A DNA stretch of 64,000 nucleotides from assembly GCF_014202315.1 (NCBI RefSeq), contig NZ_JACHGN010000008.1:41245-105244 (forward strand). The letters run 5' to 3'. Source of the DNA: Thermocatellispora tengchongensis (lineage in GTDB: Bacteria > Actinomycetota > Actinomycetes > Streptosporangiales > Streptosporangiaceae). Position numbers and translations under genes: made by a program. The notes beneath the pieces were generated by a model. The model was not told the DNA's origin, ran no database searches, and worked only from the letters and a program-made list of their open reading frames with translations. Shown here one piece after another: positions 1 through 8,035 of this stretch (positions within the stretch are counted from its first letter, which is position 1; every line of letters starts with the position of its first letter).

Positions 1-135
1 GACGTTGTCGGCCAGGCCCTCGGGGACGCGCTCGCCCAGCGTCTCCAGCGTCGCCCGGATCGCCCGCTCGGCCTTGTCCCGGCCGGACAGCTTGGCCCGC
101 GCCTGTACCTGCCCGATGAACTCGTCGTGCCGCAT
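1..135 (-). CDS. DUF2267 family protein, N-terminal part (runs off the window)
   Basis: The 45 visible codons start at ATG 135 and read into the left edge without a stop. The peptide begins MRHDEFIGQVQARAKL and contains the pattern (D/G)-R-D-K-A-E-R-A-I-R-A-T-L-E-T-L-G-E-R, which is characteristic of DUF2267, a small all-helical actinobacterial family of unknown function that often sits near stress and dormancy genes. The rest of the protein lies outside the window. Placement next to the universal-stress-protein island fits the family's usual company, but no function can be given. Confidence 0.75.
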   Translation of the reverse strand, partial: MRHDEFIGQVQARAKLSGRDKAERAIRATLETLGERVPEGLADNV

Positions 136-300
136 CGTTCCCCCTTTCCTCGTACGGCGTCTCATCGCCCCCTTCCCCCGCATCGCCGCCGAAACCCGGT
201 ACGGCTTCGTCACCGGCCCGTGGCGTTAGGCGCGCGGCGCCGGGGGAATCCCGCCCCCGGGTCGAGGTGCGCACGGGAGGCGGCGCTGGGCACGCGGGAT

Positions 301-996
301 GTGGTGACGGTTCTGGCCGCCGCCGTGATCATGGTCTCCATGGCCGCCGCGCACGAGGGCGCGCCGGTCCGCGCCGTGCCGCTGCGCAACCCCGAGGGCA
401 CCCTGCCGGGGCTGGCCCCGATGACCGAGCCCGCCGACCGGGGCGCCGGGGCCGCGCTGATCGGGCGGCTGCGCACGGGCGAGCGCGGCTCGCTGCGCGG
501 TTACAGCCGCGAGCGCTACGGCGAGAACTGGACCGACGCCGCGACCAACATCCCCTTCGCCCGCAATGGCTGCCGTACCCGCGACGACATGCTCGCCCGC
601 GACGGCGAGCGCGTGGTGTACGGCACGCGGTCGCCGTGCGGGGTGGCGGCGATGACGCTGACCGATCCCTACACCGGCGAGGCGATCGAGTGGCGCCGGT
701 CCGACGCCGACCGGGTGCAGGTGGACCACGTGGTGCCGCTGGCGTACGGCTGGCGCATGGGCGCCGCGCGCTGGCCGCTCGCCAAGCGCACCCGCTTCGC
801 CAACGACCCGCTCAACCTGCTGCCGGTGCGGCGCGAGGTGAACCAGGCCAAGGGCGGCCGGGGACCTGCCCAGTGGCTGCCGCCGCTGCGCCGCGCCCGC
901 TGCTCGTACGCCGTCAGGTTCGCCCAGGTGGCCGCGAAGTACCGTCTTCCGGTGACGAAGGCCGACAAAAAGGTCATGCTCGCGCAGTGCCGATGA
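301..996 (+). CDS. Secreted HNH-family endonuclease-like protein (DUF1524/GmrSD C-terminal type)
   Basis: A protein of about 231 aa with a hydrophobic N-terminal stretch (residues 1-20) that looks like a signal peptide or anchor. The nuclease signature is D142-H143-V-V-P-L-A-Y-G-W followed about 25 residues later by N168-D-P-L-N-L-L-P-V and N-Q-A-K-G-x-R-G-P, the HNH arrangement of the DUF1524 family found in many exported actinobacterial proteins. Three Cys residues could form disulfides outside the cell. The reading frame is open back to 127; GTG 301 (or 304) is chosen because it puts the hydrophobic segment at the N terminus, although the nearest GGGAGG (275-280) is rather distant. Substrate is unknown; extracellular DNA degradation is the family-based guess. 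Confidence 0.72.
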   Translation: MVTVLAAAVIMVSMAAAHEGAPVRAVPLRNPEGTLPGLAPMTEPADRGAGAALIGRLRTGERGSLRGYSRERYGENWTDAATNIPFARNGCRTRDDMLARDGERVVYGTRSPCGVAAMTLTDPYTGEAIEWRRSDADRVQVDHVVPLAYGWRMGAARWPLAKRTRFANDPLNLLPVRREVNQAKGGRGPAQWLPPLRRARCSYAVRFAQVAAKYRLPVTKADKKVMLAQCR

Positions 997-1027
997 CCCG
1001 CGCCGGGACCGACTGCCAGGATGAAAC

Positions 1028-1042
1028 AGGACCAAAGACTCT
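1028..1042. promoter_or_regulatory. Weak DosR/DevR-like half site upstream of narJ
   Basis: AGGACCAAAGACTCT lies 70-80 bp before the narJ start. Its left half matches GGACCAAAG of the phosphoketolase palindrome at 4776-4795, but the right half is degenerate. Offered only because the neighbouring genes look like a hypoxia regulon. Confidence 0.2.
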
Positions 1043-1110
1043 GATCCAGCCCGCCGCCGGCACGCCAGGCTGTACTCGCCCGGTCGGCGAGCAGGGGAGG
1101 AACGGCAGGC

Positions 1111-1626
1111 ATGAGAGAGCGCGTGGTGCACCTGGTGGCGTCGGTCCTGCTGGGCAGCCCGGACGAGCGTCAGGCCGAGGCCCGCCCGCTGCTCGCCCGC
1201 GCCGTGGAGGGACTGCCCGACGGAGAGGCGGCCCGCGCGCTGCGCTCCTTCTTCGATCGCACCGCCGGCACCCCGGTGCGCGAACTGGCCGCCGAGCACG
1301 CCGACGCCTTCAGCGCCCGCCGGCACAGCTCGCCCCGGCTGACCTTCTACCTCGCGGCGACCTCGCGGGAGCGGGGGCTGGCCCTGCGCCGCTTCACCGC
1401 CGCGTACGAGTCGGCCGGGTTCCGGCCCGCCCCCGAGGAGCCCCCGGACCACCTGGCCGCGGTGTGCGAGCTGTCCGCGCGCGGCGGCACCGAGGCGGCG
1501 CTGACCCTGCTACGCGAGCACCGCCCCGGCATCGAGGTGCTGCACCGCTCCCTGTCCACCCGCGATTCCCCGTACGCCGACGTCGTCGCGGCCGTTCTGG
1601 CCACGCTGCGACCCCGGACCCCGTAG
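1111..1626 (+). CDS. narJ: NarJ-type nitrate reductase assembly chaperone, orphan
   Basis: 171 aa, slightly short of usual NarJ (about 200-230). It carries the TorD/NarJ helical fold signature: S-P-R-L-T-F-Y-L then S-R-E-R-G-L-A-L-R-R-F-T-A-A-Y, matching the NarJ segment where the chaperone recognises the NarG twin-arginine leader and promotes molybdenum-cofactor insertion, followed by P-P-D-H-L-A-A-V-C-E. GGGGAGG at 1094-1100 supports ATG 1111. No narG, narH or narI lies in the window, so the client is elsewhere or is another molybdoenzyme. The genes that follow on the same strand (Rv1733c-like, universal stress protein) suggest control by hypoxia. Family assignment is fairly firm, the orphan status is seen directly, the client is unknown. 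Confidence 0.75.
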   Translation: MRERVVHLVASVLLGSPDERQAEARPLLARAVEGLPDGEAARALRSFFDRTAGTPVRELAAEHADAFSARRHSSPRLTFYLAATSRERGLALRRFTAAYESAGFRPAPEEPPDHLAAVCELSARGGTEAALTLLREHRPGIEVLHRSLSTRDSPYADVVAAVLATLRPRTP

Positions 1627-1650
1627 CGTTGTCCGGGGGCATCGAGCGGG

Positions 1651-1661
1651 ATCACGGTGAT
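1651..1661. promoter_or_regulatory. Perfect 11-bp palindrome ATCACGGTGAT
   Basis: ATCAC-G-GTGAT lies about 100 bp upstream of the Rv1733c-like gene and runs into TATACC (1661-1666), a possible -10. It may be an operator for the small stress operon, but the protein that would bind is unknown. Confidence 0.3.
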
Positions 1662-1714
1662 ATACCGCTTGCGGGGATTTGCCCCTGGGGTTCGGGTCCG
1701 GAATCCTCGATGAT

Positions 1715-1735
1715 CGCCGGGCCCCGTTCCCGGCG
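1715..1735. promoter_or_regulatory. Inverted repeat CGCCGGG-N7-CCCGGCG
   Basis: Seven-base perfect arms separated by CCCCGTT lie just before the ribosome binding site (GGGGAGG, 1744-1750) of the Rv1733c-like gene. It could be an operator or an mRNA hairpin in the leader; there is no T-run, so it is not a typical terminator. Confidence 0.3.
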
Positions 1736-1756
1736 TTCACCTTGGGGAGGTGTGGG

Positions 1757-2350
1757 ATGAACAGGCCGCTGCGGTGGTGGCGCCGCTACCGGCTCGACGG
1801 CAATCCCCTGCGGCGGAGGTGGGACCGCCTGGAGACCGCGGCGCTGCTCGCCATGGCCGCGCTGGTGCTGCTGGCCGCATGGCCCGCGGCGGCGCTCGGC
1901 GGCGCGGCGTACGCCTCGGGCGTGCGCGCCGAGCGCGAGGAGCGCGCCGGCCGGGTGCGGACGGCGGCGACCCTGATCGAGGACGCGCCCGCCTTCACCC
2001 CCGGCACCCCCGACGGCCTGCCGGCGCAGATCACCGCGCGCGCCCGCTGGTACACCCCCGACGGGCGGGCGGTGATCGGGAGCGTCACGGTGCCGCCGAG
2101 GGCCACGGCCGGGTCGGAGGTGAGCCTGTGGCTCGACCGCGAGGGCAAACGCACCGCGCCGCCGCGCACCCGGGCCGAGACGGAGTTCAAGGCGGCGGCC
2201 ACGGGCGCGGTCTGCTGGATGGCGGCGGCCACGGGCCTGGTGGCGGCCCTGTGCCTGTTCCGGCGCCGGCTCGACCGGCGCCGCTACGCCGACTGGGACG
2301 CCGCCTGGATACGCGCCTGTGACCGATGGCGCCGGCCGCGGCCGATCTGA
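1757..2350 (+). CDS. Rv1733c-like two-helix membrane protein
   Basis: 197 aa. Starts at ATG 1757 behind GGGGAGG. The layout matches the mycobacterial DosR-regulated protein Rv1733c: an N-terminal basic N-P-L-R-R-R-W-D-R-L-E motif, a first membrane helix (about residues 30-55), an outside domain with A-R-W-Y-T-P-D-G, G-S-V-T-V-P-P and W-L-D-R-E-G motifs, and a second membrane helix (about 150-172) before a basic tail. The function of the family is unknown; in mycobacteria it is a dormancy antigen. It ends 27 bp before the universal stress protein and is probably cotranscribed with it, which supports a hypoxia or redox regulon here. Confidence 0.72.
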   Translation: MNRPLRWWRRYRLDGNPLRRRWDRLETAALLAMAALVLLAAWPAAALGGAAYASGVRAEREERAGRVRTAATLIEDAPAFTPGTPDGLPAQITARARWYTPDGRAVIGSVTVPPRATAGSEVSLWLDREGKRTAPPRTRAETEFKAAATGAVCWMAAATGLVAALCLFRRRLDRRRYADWDAAWIRACDRWRRPRPI

Positions 2351-2377
2351 CCTACCGAGCATCAGGAGGATGATGTC

Positions 2378-3226
2378 GTGATAATCGTCGGAGTCGACGG
2401 GTCCAAGGCGGGCGTGGAGGCCGCGGGCTGGGCGGTGCGCGAGGCGGCGCTGCGCGACGTGCCGGTCCGGATCGTGCACGCGGTGCCCAAGTGGTCGGTC
2501 GAGATGACCGAGAGCGGCCCCTACGCCGAGGTGGGCCGCTGGATGGGCGAGCTGTCCTCCTCGGTGCTCACCGAGGCGCTGGAGCAGGCCGCGAAACAGG
2601 CCCCCGGCGTCACCGTCGACTCCGCGCTGATCCCCGGCGACCCGCGCCCGGTCCTGATCGAGGCCGCGCGCGAGGCGGAGCTGCTGGTGGTCGGCAACCA
2701 CGGCCTCGGCGGGTTCCGCGGCCTGCTGCTCGGCTCGGTCGCGCTCGGCGTCTCCGGCCACGCCCCCTGCCCGGTCGTGGTGGTCGGCGGGATCTCCACC
2801 CCGCCCCGCGACGAGGTGGTGGTGGGCGTGGACGGCTCGGAGGCGGGCGCGGCGGCCATCGGCTTCGCCTTCGCCGAGGCGTCCAGGCGCGGCGCCGGGC
2901 TGCGCGCCGTGCACGCCTGGAACTCCCTCGCGCCCGGCAGCGGGCTCGACCCGGTGCCCGCGGTGCCCCAGGACGGCGCGGAGCGCCGCCTGCTGGCCGA
3001 GGCCCTGTCCGGCTGGCGCGAGCGCTACCCCGACGTCGAGGTCACCGAGCAGGCCGACCGCGGCCACCCGGTGGACGTCCTGCGCAAGGCGTCCGCGGGC
3101 GCCGACCTGATCGTGGTGGGCACGCGCGGACGCGGCGAGGTCGCCGGCCTGCTGCTCGGCTCGGTCAGCCACGCCCTGCTCCACCACACCGAGTGCCCGA
3201 TCGCGGTGGTCCCCCCGGCCGCCTGA
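2378..3226 (+). CDS. Tandem-domain universal stress protein
   Basis: 282 aa with two UspA domains (about 1-137 and 147-281). Each begins with a V-G-V-D-G-S strand and ends with the ATP-binding pattern G-x2-G-x9-G-S: in domain 1 G106-N-H-G to G119-S, in domain 2 G-T-R-G to G-S. This is the ATP-binding type found many times in the mycobacterial DosR regulon. GTG 2378 is chosen because AGGAGG (2364-2369) lies eight bases before it. It follows the Rv1733c-like gene closely and converges on the XRE-PPOX gene. Likely a cytoplasmic sensor or modulator under low oxygen or energy stress; the partner is unknown. Confidence 0.88.
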   Translation: MIIVGVDGSKAGVEAAGWAVREAALRDVPVRIVHAVPKWSVEMTESGPYAEVGRWMGELSSSVLTEALEQAAKQAPGVTVDSALIPGDPRPVLIEAAREAELLVVGNHGLGGFRGLLLGSVALGVSGHAPCPVVVVGGISTPPRDEVVVGVDGSEAGAAAIGFAFAEASRRGAGLRAVHAWNSLAPGSGLDPVPAVPQDGAERRLLAEALSGWRERYPDVEVTEQADRGHPVDVLRKASAGADLIVVGTRGRGEVAGLLLGSVSHALLHHTECPIAVVPPAA

Positions 3227-3264
3227 GCGCCCCGGATCGGCACGATCGGGACCGGCACGGCCGG

Positions 3265-3936
3265 TCAGTCGTGGCGGATCCTGCGTCCGGTCAGGGTGAC
3301 GCAGGGGATGCGGATGTACAGCTCGCGCCTGCCGCCCGCCCACGGGTGGGCGGCGGCCTCGGCGACCGCGGCCAGCTCGGCCGGATCGGTCACATGGTGG
3401 GCCGGGCCCCGGACCAGCACGCTCCACGCGGTGCGCTGGGCCTCGTCGATCCGGTCCACCTCGAAGGCCACCACGCGCTCCACGCCGTCCAGGCCGGTGC
3501 GCAGGTCCTCGTCCAGCGGGCCGTGCAGCGCCGAGCGGAGCAGCACGCTGCGGTGGTAGATCACGTAGTTCATCGGCATGATCGCGGTGCCGTCGCGGGC
3601 CGGGAACGCGATCCGGCCCACCCCGCCCGGCGAGATCAGCCGCAGGCACTCCTGCGGCGTCAGCTCCTCCAGGTGGGCGTTCCGCGCGGCCACGGCGCGC
3701 CCCGGCGGCCGCTCCCACTCCGCGCCGAGCAGGTCGTGCACTGTCGTCTCCAGCGCCGCGGCGAGGTGGCGTACGGTGCTCATCGACGGCGACGCCGGGT
3801 GGTGCTCCAGGTAGTCGATGTAGCCGGGATCGACGCCCGAGCGCTCGCCGAGCCGTTCCCGGCTCAGCCCCAGGGATTCCCGCCGCCGGGCGACGCGCCG
3901 GCCGAGATCGCCCGGCGCGGTGACGGACGCGCTCAT
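3265..3936 (-). CDS. XRE-type HTH fused to a pyridoxamine 5'-phosphate oxidase-like flavin domain
   Basis: 223 aa. Residues about 8-70 form a Cro/CI helix-turn-helix ([19 protein letters not shown]) and residues about 90-220 a PPOX-type split-barrel (E-C-L-R-L-I...G-V-G-R-I-A-F...P-M-N-Y-V-I). Such fusions are common in actinobacteria, often beside universal stress proteins. The flavin or F420 domain may let the DNA-binding domain sense redox state; this is inference. The ATG overlaps the stop of the HAD gene (ATGA at 3933-3936), so the two are translationally coupled and transcribed leftward. Confidence 0.82.
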   Translation of the reverse strand: MSASVTAPGDLGRRVARRRESLGLSRERLGERSGVDPGYIDYLEHHPASPSMSTVRHLAAALETTVHDLLGAEWERPPGRAVAARNAHLEELTPQECLRLISPGGVGRIAFPARDGTAIMPMNYVIYHRSVLLRSALHGPLDEDLRTGLDGVERVVAFEVDRIDEAQRTAWSVLVRGPAHHVTDPAELAAVAEAAAHPWAGGRRELYIRIPCVTLTGRRIRHD

Positions 3937-4679
3937 CGCAGCGTCACCGGGACCCGGCCCGTCACCGTCAGCTCGTCCAGGTCGGCGACCACGATGTCGG
4001 CGCCCGCCTCGCGCAGGCCGGGGCCCTGCCGGCCGGAGCCGGACCGGTCCAGGCCGATGACCAGGCCGAACCCGCCGCGCCTGCCCGCCGCGACGCCGGG
4101 CAGGGTGTCCTCCACCACCGCGGCGCGCGCGGGCGGCACGCCGAGGCGGCGGGCCGCCTCCAGGAACAGCGCCGGGTCGGGCTTGCCGGGCAGGCCCAGC
4201 CGGGCCGCCTCGTTGCCGTCCACCAGGGCGTCGAACAGCGGCCCCACCGCCGCCACCCGGATCACCCGCGCCCCGTGCCTGCTGGCCGAGACCACCCCCG
4301 TACGCGCGCCGCGCCGGCGCAGCTCGTGCAGCAGCATCACCGTGCCCGGGAACGGCGCCACGCCGTAGCGGTCGATCTGCTCGGCGTACAGCGCGTCCTT
4401 GGCCTGGGACAGGGACCGGACGCTCGGCCGGCCGTCGGGGGCGTCCTCGGGCAGAGTGATGCCGCGCGAGGCCAGGAAGGTGCGTACGCCGTCGTGCCGG
4501 GACCGGCCGTCCACGTAGCGGACGTAGTCCTCGCGGATGTCGAACGGCGGCCCCTCGCCGCCCAGGAAGCTGTCGAAGACGTGCTTCCAGGCGGCGGCGT
4601 GCACGCGTGCGGTGTCGGTCACGACGCCGTCGGTGTCGAAGATGACGGCGGATATGGAGCTGAGATCGATGGCGGGCAT
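3933..4679 (-). CDS. Beta-phosphoglucomutase-family HAD hydrolase
   Basis: 248 aa. HAD motif I is [11 protein letters not shown] (the usual second Asp preserved), motif II is V-V-S-A-S-R, then [12 protein letters not shown] and [15 protein letters not shown] as motifs III and IV. The long helical cap and H-x-A-A-W-K-H-V-F segment match the family in which beta-phosphoglucomutase is joined to trehalose or kojibiose phosphorylase; here it stands alone. It would isomerise beta-glucose 1-phosphate to glucose 6-phosphate, feeding the phosphoketolase/pentose route encoded divergently. Its ATG at 4679 is 165 bp from the phosphoketolase start, and both may share the palindrome at 4776-4795. Confidence 0.8.
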   Translation of the reverse strand: MPAIDLSSISAVIFDTDGVVTDTARVHAAAWKHVFDSFLGGEGPPFDIREDYVRYVDGRSRHDGVRTFLASRGITLPEDAPDGRPSVRSLSQAKDALYAEQIDRYGVAPFPGTVMLLHELRRRGARTGVVSASRHGARVIRVAAVGPLFDALVDGNEAARLGLPGKPDPALFLEAARRLGVPPARAAVVEDTLPGVAAGRRGGFGLVIGLDRSGSGRQGPGLREAGADIVVADLDELTVTGRVPVTLR

Positions 4680-4775
4680 CTCCGGCCGCCTTTCCACGTC
4701 ATTGTGTCGGTGGCTCGCGCAGGTGAGCATTCCCGCGAGCGGGACCGTGCCAACACGTCCATGGTGCCCCTTCCG

Positions 4776-4795
4776 TCCGGGACCAAGGTCCCGGG
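4776..4795. promoter_or_regulatory. DosR/DevR-box-like 20-bp palindrome before phosphoketolase
   Basis: TCCGGGACCAAGGTCCCGGG is symmetric apart from the outermost base pair and the central AA. It matches the mycobacterial dormancy box, whose core is GGGACT-WW-AGTCCC, with GGGACC-AA-GGTCCC. It sits 50 bp upstream of ATG 4845 in the divergent promoter region. The flanking gene set (universal stress protein, Rv1733c-like, phosphoketolase, NarJ) makes this reading more likely. Binding by a DevR homologue is inference. Confidence 0.55.
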
Positions 4796-4844
4796 GTGGC
4801 GACGGAGACGATTGACCGCCCCGATCGGGGAAGGTGCCAGGGGC

Positions 4845-7178
4845 ATGGACACCGTTTCCAGAATCGACGTCTCCGGAATCGACGCGTACTGGCGCGCGGC
4901 CAACTACCTGTCCGTGGGGCAGATCTACCTCAGGGACAACCCGCTGCTCACCGAGCCGCTCGACGCGCGGCACATCAAGCCGCGGCTGCTCGGGCACTGG
5001 GGCACCACGCCGGGGCTGAACTTCTGCTTCGCGCACCTCAACCGGGTGATCCTGGAGCGCGACCAGGACATGATCTACATCGCCGGGCCCGGCCACGGCG
5101 GGCCCGCGGCGGTCGCGCACGCCTGGCTGGAGGGCACGTACTCCGACTACTACCCGGAGGTGTCGCAGGACGCGGCGGGCATGCGGCGGCTGTTCCGCCA
5201 GTTCTCCTACCCCGGCGGCGTCCCGAGCCATGTGGCGCCCGAGACGCCCGGGTCGATCCACGAGGGCGGCGAGCTGGGCTACGCGCTCGCGCACGCGTAC
5301 GGCGCGGCGTTCGACAACCCCGGGCTGGTGGTGGCGTGCATCGTGGGCGACGGCGAGGCCGAGACGGGGCCGCTGGCCGGGAGCTGGCACGCCAACAAGT
5401 TCGCCGACCCCCGCCGCGACGGCGTCGTGCTGCCGATCCTGCACCTGAACGGCTACAAGATCGCCAATCCGACGGTGCTGGCCCGCATCCCGGAGGAGGA
5501 GCTGCTCAAGCTCCTGGAGGGCTACGGCTACCGTCCCCACGTGGTCGCGGGCGCCGAACCGGCGGCGATGCACGAGCTCATGGCGCGCACGCTGGACGAG
5601 GTGTTCGACGAGATCGCCGCGTTCAAACGGGGCGAGATCCCGCGCCAGCCGATGATCGTGCTGCGCTCGCCCAAGGGGTGGACCGGCCCGGCCGAGGTGG
5701 ACGGCGTGCCGGTCGAGGGAACCTGGCGGTCCCACCAGGTGCCGCTGGCGGGCGTACGCGACGACAAGGGCCACCGCGCCGCCCTGGAGGCGTGGATGCG
5801 GTCCTACCGCCCCGAGGAGCTGTTCGACGCCGACGGGCGCCCGGTCGCCGAGGTCCGCGCCCTGGTGCCCGAGGGGCCGCGCCGGATGAGCGCCAACCCG
5901 CACGCCAACGGCGGCGAGCTGCTGCGCCCGCTGGCCCTGCCCGACTTCCGCGACTACGCCGTGGAGGTCAAGAGGCCGGCCGCCGCGCACTCCGAGCCCA
6001 CCCGGGTGCTGGGCGGGTTCCTGCGCGACGTCATCGCCGCCAACCCGCGCGACTTCCGCCTCTTCGGCCCGGACGAGACCGCCTCCAACCGGCTCTCGGC
6101 CGTGTACGAGACCACCGGCAAGGCCTGGCACGCCGAGGTGCTGCCCACCGACGAGAACCTCACCCCGGACGGCCGGGTGATGGAGGTGCTCAGCGAGCAC
6201 CTGTGCCAGGGCTGGCTGGAGGGCTACCTGCTCACCGGGCGGCACGGCCTGTTCAACTGCTACGAGGCGTTCATCCACATCGTGGACGCGATGTTCAACC
6301 AGCACGCCAAGTGGCTGGAGACCTCGCAGAAGATCCCCTGGCGGCGCCCGGTCGCCTCGCTGAACTACCTGCTGTCCTCGCACGTGTGGCGGCAGGACCA
6401 CAACGGCTTCAGCCACCAGGACCCGGGCTTCCTGGACGTGGTGATGAACAAGCGGCCCGAGGTGGTGCGGGTCTACCTGCCGCCGGACGCCAACACGCTG
6501 CTGTCGGTGGCCGACCACTGCCTGCGCTCGCGCGACTACGTCAACGTGGTCGTCGCCGGCAAGCAGCCGGTGCTGGACCTGTTCACCATGGAGGAGGCCG
6601 TCACCCACTGCACCCACGGCCTGGGCATCGTGCCCTGGGCGAGCAACGACGAGGGCGTGGAGCCGGACGTGGTGCTGGCCTGCGCGGGCGACGTGCCCAC
6701 CCTGGAGACCCTGGCCGCGGCGGCGATGCTGCGCGAGTTCCTGCCCGGCCTGAAGGTCCGGGTGGTCAACATCGTGGACCTGATGCGGCTGATGCCGGAC
6801 ACCGAGCACCCGCACGGGCTGCGCGACCCGGAGTTCAACGCGCTTTTCACCGTGGACAAGCCGGTGATCTTCAACTTCCACGGCTACCCGTGGCTGATCC
6901 ACCGGCTGACCTATCGCAGGCACGGCCACGTCAACCTGCACGTGCGCGGCTACAAGGAGCGGGGCACCACCACCACGCCGTTCGACATGGCCATGCTCAA
7001 CGACATCGACCGCTACCACCTGGTCATGGACGTCATCGACCGGGTGCCGGGCCTCGGCACCCGGGCCGCGCACCTGCGCCAGCGGATGTCCGACGCCCGC
7101 ATCGCCGCCCGCGCGCACACCCGCGAGCACGGCGAGGACCCCGAGGAGATCAGGAACTGGAACTGGCCCGGCCGCTGA
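4845..7178 (+). CDS. xfp: Xylulose 5-phosphate/fructose 6-phosphate phosphoketolase
   Basis: 777 aa, close to the usual 780-830. It splits xylulose 5-phosphate or fructose 6-phosphate with phosphate to acetyl phosphate and a triose or tetrose phosphate, using thiamine diphosphate. Seen motifs: [17 protein letters not shown], the TPP motif G-D-G-E-A-E-T-G-P with W-H-A-N-K downstream, and [20 protein letters not shown] 4845 is chosen over an open frame reaching back to 4275 because GGGGAAGG (4827-4834) precedes it and the family consensus begins here. It gives ATP through acetate kinase without oxygen, in keeping with the adjacent hypoxia-type genes. It ends 17 bp from the convergent nfi gene. 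Confidence 0.95.
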   Translation: MDTVSRIDVSGIDAYWRAANYLSVGQIYLRDNPLLTEPLDARHIKPRLLGHWGTTPGLNFCFAHLNRVILERDQDMIYIAGPGHGGPAAVAHAWLEGTYSDYYPEVSQDAAGMRRLFRQFSYPGGVPSHVAPETPGSIHEGGELGYALAHAYGAAFDNPGLVVACIVGDGEAETGPLAGSWHANKFADPRRDGVVLPILHLNGYKIANPTVLARIPEEELLKLLEGYGYRPHVVAGAEPAAMHELMARTLDEVFDEIAAFKRGEIPRQPMIVLRSPKGWTGPAEVDGVPVEGTWRSHQVPLAGVRDDKGHRAALEAWMRSYRPEELFDADGRPVAEVRALVPEGPRRMSANPHANGGELLRPLALPDFRDYAVEVKRPAAAHSEPTRVLGGFLRDVIAANPRDFRLFGPDETASNRLSAVYETTGKAWHAEVLPTDENLTPDGRVMEVLSEHLCQGWLEGYLLTGRHGLFNCYEAFIHIVDAMFNQHAKWLETSQKIPWRRPVASLNYLLSSHVWRQDHNGFSHQDPGFLDVVMNKRPEVVRVYLPPDANTLLSVADHCLRSRDYVNVVVAGKQPVLDLFTMEEAVTHCTHGLGIVPWASNDEGVEPDVVLACAGDVPTLETLAAAAMLREFLPGLKVRVVNIVDLMRLMPDTEHPHGLRDPEFNALFTVDKPVIFNFHGYPWLIHRLTYRRHGHVNLHVRGYKERGTTTTPFDMAMLNDIDRYHLVMDVIDRVPGLGTRAAHLRQRMSDARIAARAHTREHGEDPEEIRNWNWPGR

Positions 7179-7195
7179 GGCGCCCGTTCCCTCGG

Positions 7196-7879
7196 TCAGC
7201 TCCGGTGCCGGGACAGGTGGTCGGCGCGGCGGATCGGCTCCGGCAGCCGGTAGGCCGGGGCGAGGCGCAGCACGTGTTCGCACGCCTCGTCCAGGCCGAC
7301 GCGGTGGCCCTGCGAGACGTACACCGGGCGCACGCCGTCCTGGGTGCGCAGCGCCCGGCCGACCACATCGCCCTCGTGCACGACCGGCGCGTACGCCCCG
7401 CGCTCCCGCCCCGGCTCCCCGTGCTCGCCCACGAACAGCGTCTTGGCCACGCCGATCACCGGCAGCCCGGTGAGCACGCCGAGATGGCAGGCCAGCCCGA
7501 AGCGGCGCGGATGGGCCAGCCCGTGCCCGTCGCACAGCAGCAGGTCGGGCACGGCGTCCAGCCGGTCCAGCGCGGCCAGCAGCGGCGGCAGCTCCCGGAA
7601 GGCGAACAGCCCCGGCACGTAGGGGAAGCGCGCCCGCTCGGTGACCACGGCCTGCCCGGCGACCTCCAGCGTCGCCGCGTCGAGCACCACGACCGCCCCG
7701 GTGACCAGCTCGCCGCCGCCCTCGGCCGGCGTGTAGGCCACGTCGAGCCCGGCCACCAGCCGCACATCCCGGGGCCCCGGGCCGCTCAGGTCGGCCAGCG
7801 GGCGCAGCCGCTCCTGGATCTCCTCCGCCTCCACCGCGGTCTCCGGCCACTCCGGAGCGGGCCGCCCGAGATGTCGCAT
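7196..7879 (-). CDS. nfi: Endonuclease V (deoxyinosine 3'-endonuclease)
   Basis: 227 aa. The family motifs are all present: V-A-G-L-D-V-A-Y with the metal-binding Asp, Y-V-P-G-L-F-A-F-R-E with the wedge PYIP-like turn and Glu, D-G-H-G-L-A-H-P-R-R-F-G-L-A and G-V-A-K-T-L-F. It nicks DNA one phosphodiester 3' to deoxyinosine to start alternative excision repair of deaminated adenine. The ATG at 7879 has no ribosome binding site but lies six bases after TACGAT, so the mRNA is probably leaderless. The same TACGATCGGCGG block precedes the pirin gene's GTG. Convergent with phosphoketolase. Confidence 0.93.
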   Translation of the reverse strand: MRHLGRPAPEWPETAVEAEEIQERLRPLADLSGPGPRDVRLVAGLDVAYTPAEGGGELVTGAVVVLDAATLEVAGQAVVTERARFPYVPGLFAFRELPPLLAALDRLDAVPDLLLCDGHGLAHPRRFGLACHLGVLTGLPVIGVAKTLFVGEHGEPGRERGAYAPVVHEGDVVGRALRTQDGVRPVYVSQGHRVGLDEACEHVLRLAPAYRLPEPIRRADHLSRHRS

Positions 7880-7885
7880 CCGCCG

Positions 7886-7891
7886 ATCGTA
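7886..7891 (-). promoter_or_regulatory. -10 box TACGAT of a leaderless nfi promoter
   Basis: Read on the minus strand, TACGAT is followed by six bases (CGGCGG) and the nfi ATG, which places the expected transcription start at the start codon. Confidence 0.5.
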
Positions 7892-7898
7892 GCCGTCC

Positions 7899-7987
7899 CA
7901 CGCACGCCCCACGCCCGGCCCGCACCCGGCCCACGCCGGCCCGCACCCCGGCCCGCACCCGGCCCGCAGCCCGCCCCACGCCCGGCT
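7899..7987. repeat. Degenerate GC-rich tandem repeat, units like GCCCGGCCCGCACCCG
   Basis: About five imperfect units built from CCCGGCCCGCA / CCCCACGCC fill the divergent nfi to molybdoenzyme intergenic region upstream of both promoters. The unit drifts in length (13-20 bp), so this is a decayed minisatellite rather than a regulatory array. Confidence 0.55.
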
Positions 7988-8035
7988 CACCGGCGGTGCT
8001 TGGCCGCGTCCCGGCGAGCGCGCACAATCGGGGTC

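Noticed and set aside
1660..1700. GGGGATTTGCCCC at about 1672 as a DosR box
   Set aside because: The arms are too close (13 bp overall against the 14-20 bp of the box) and lack GGGAC.
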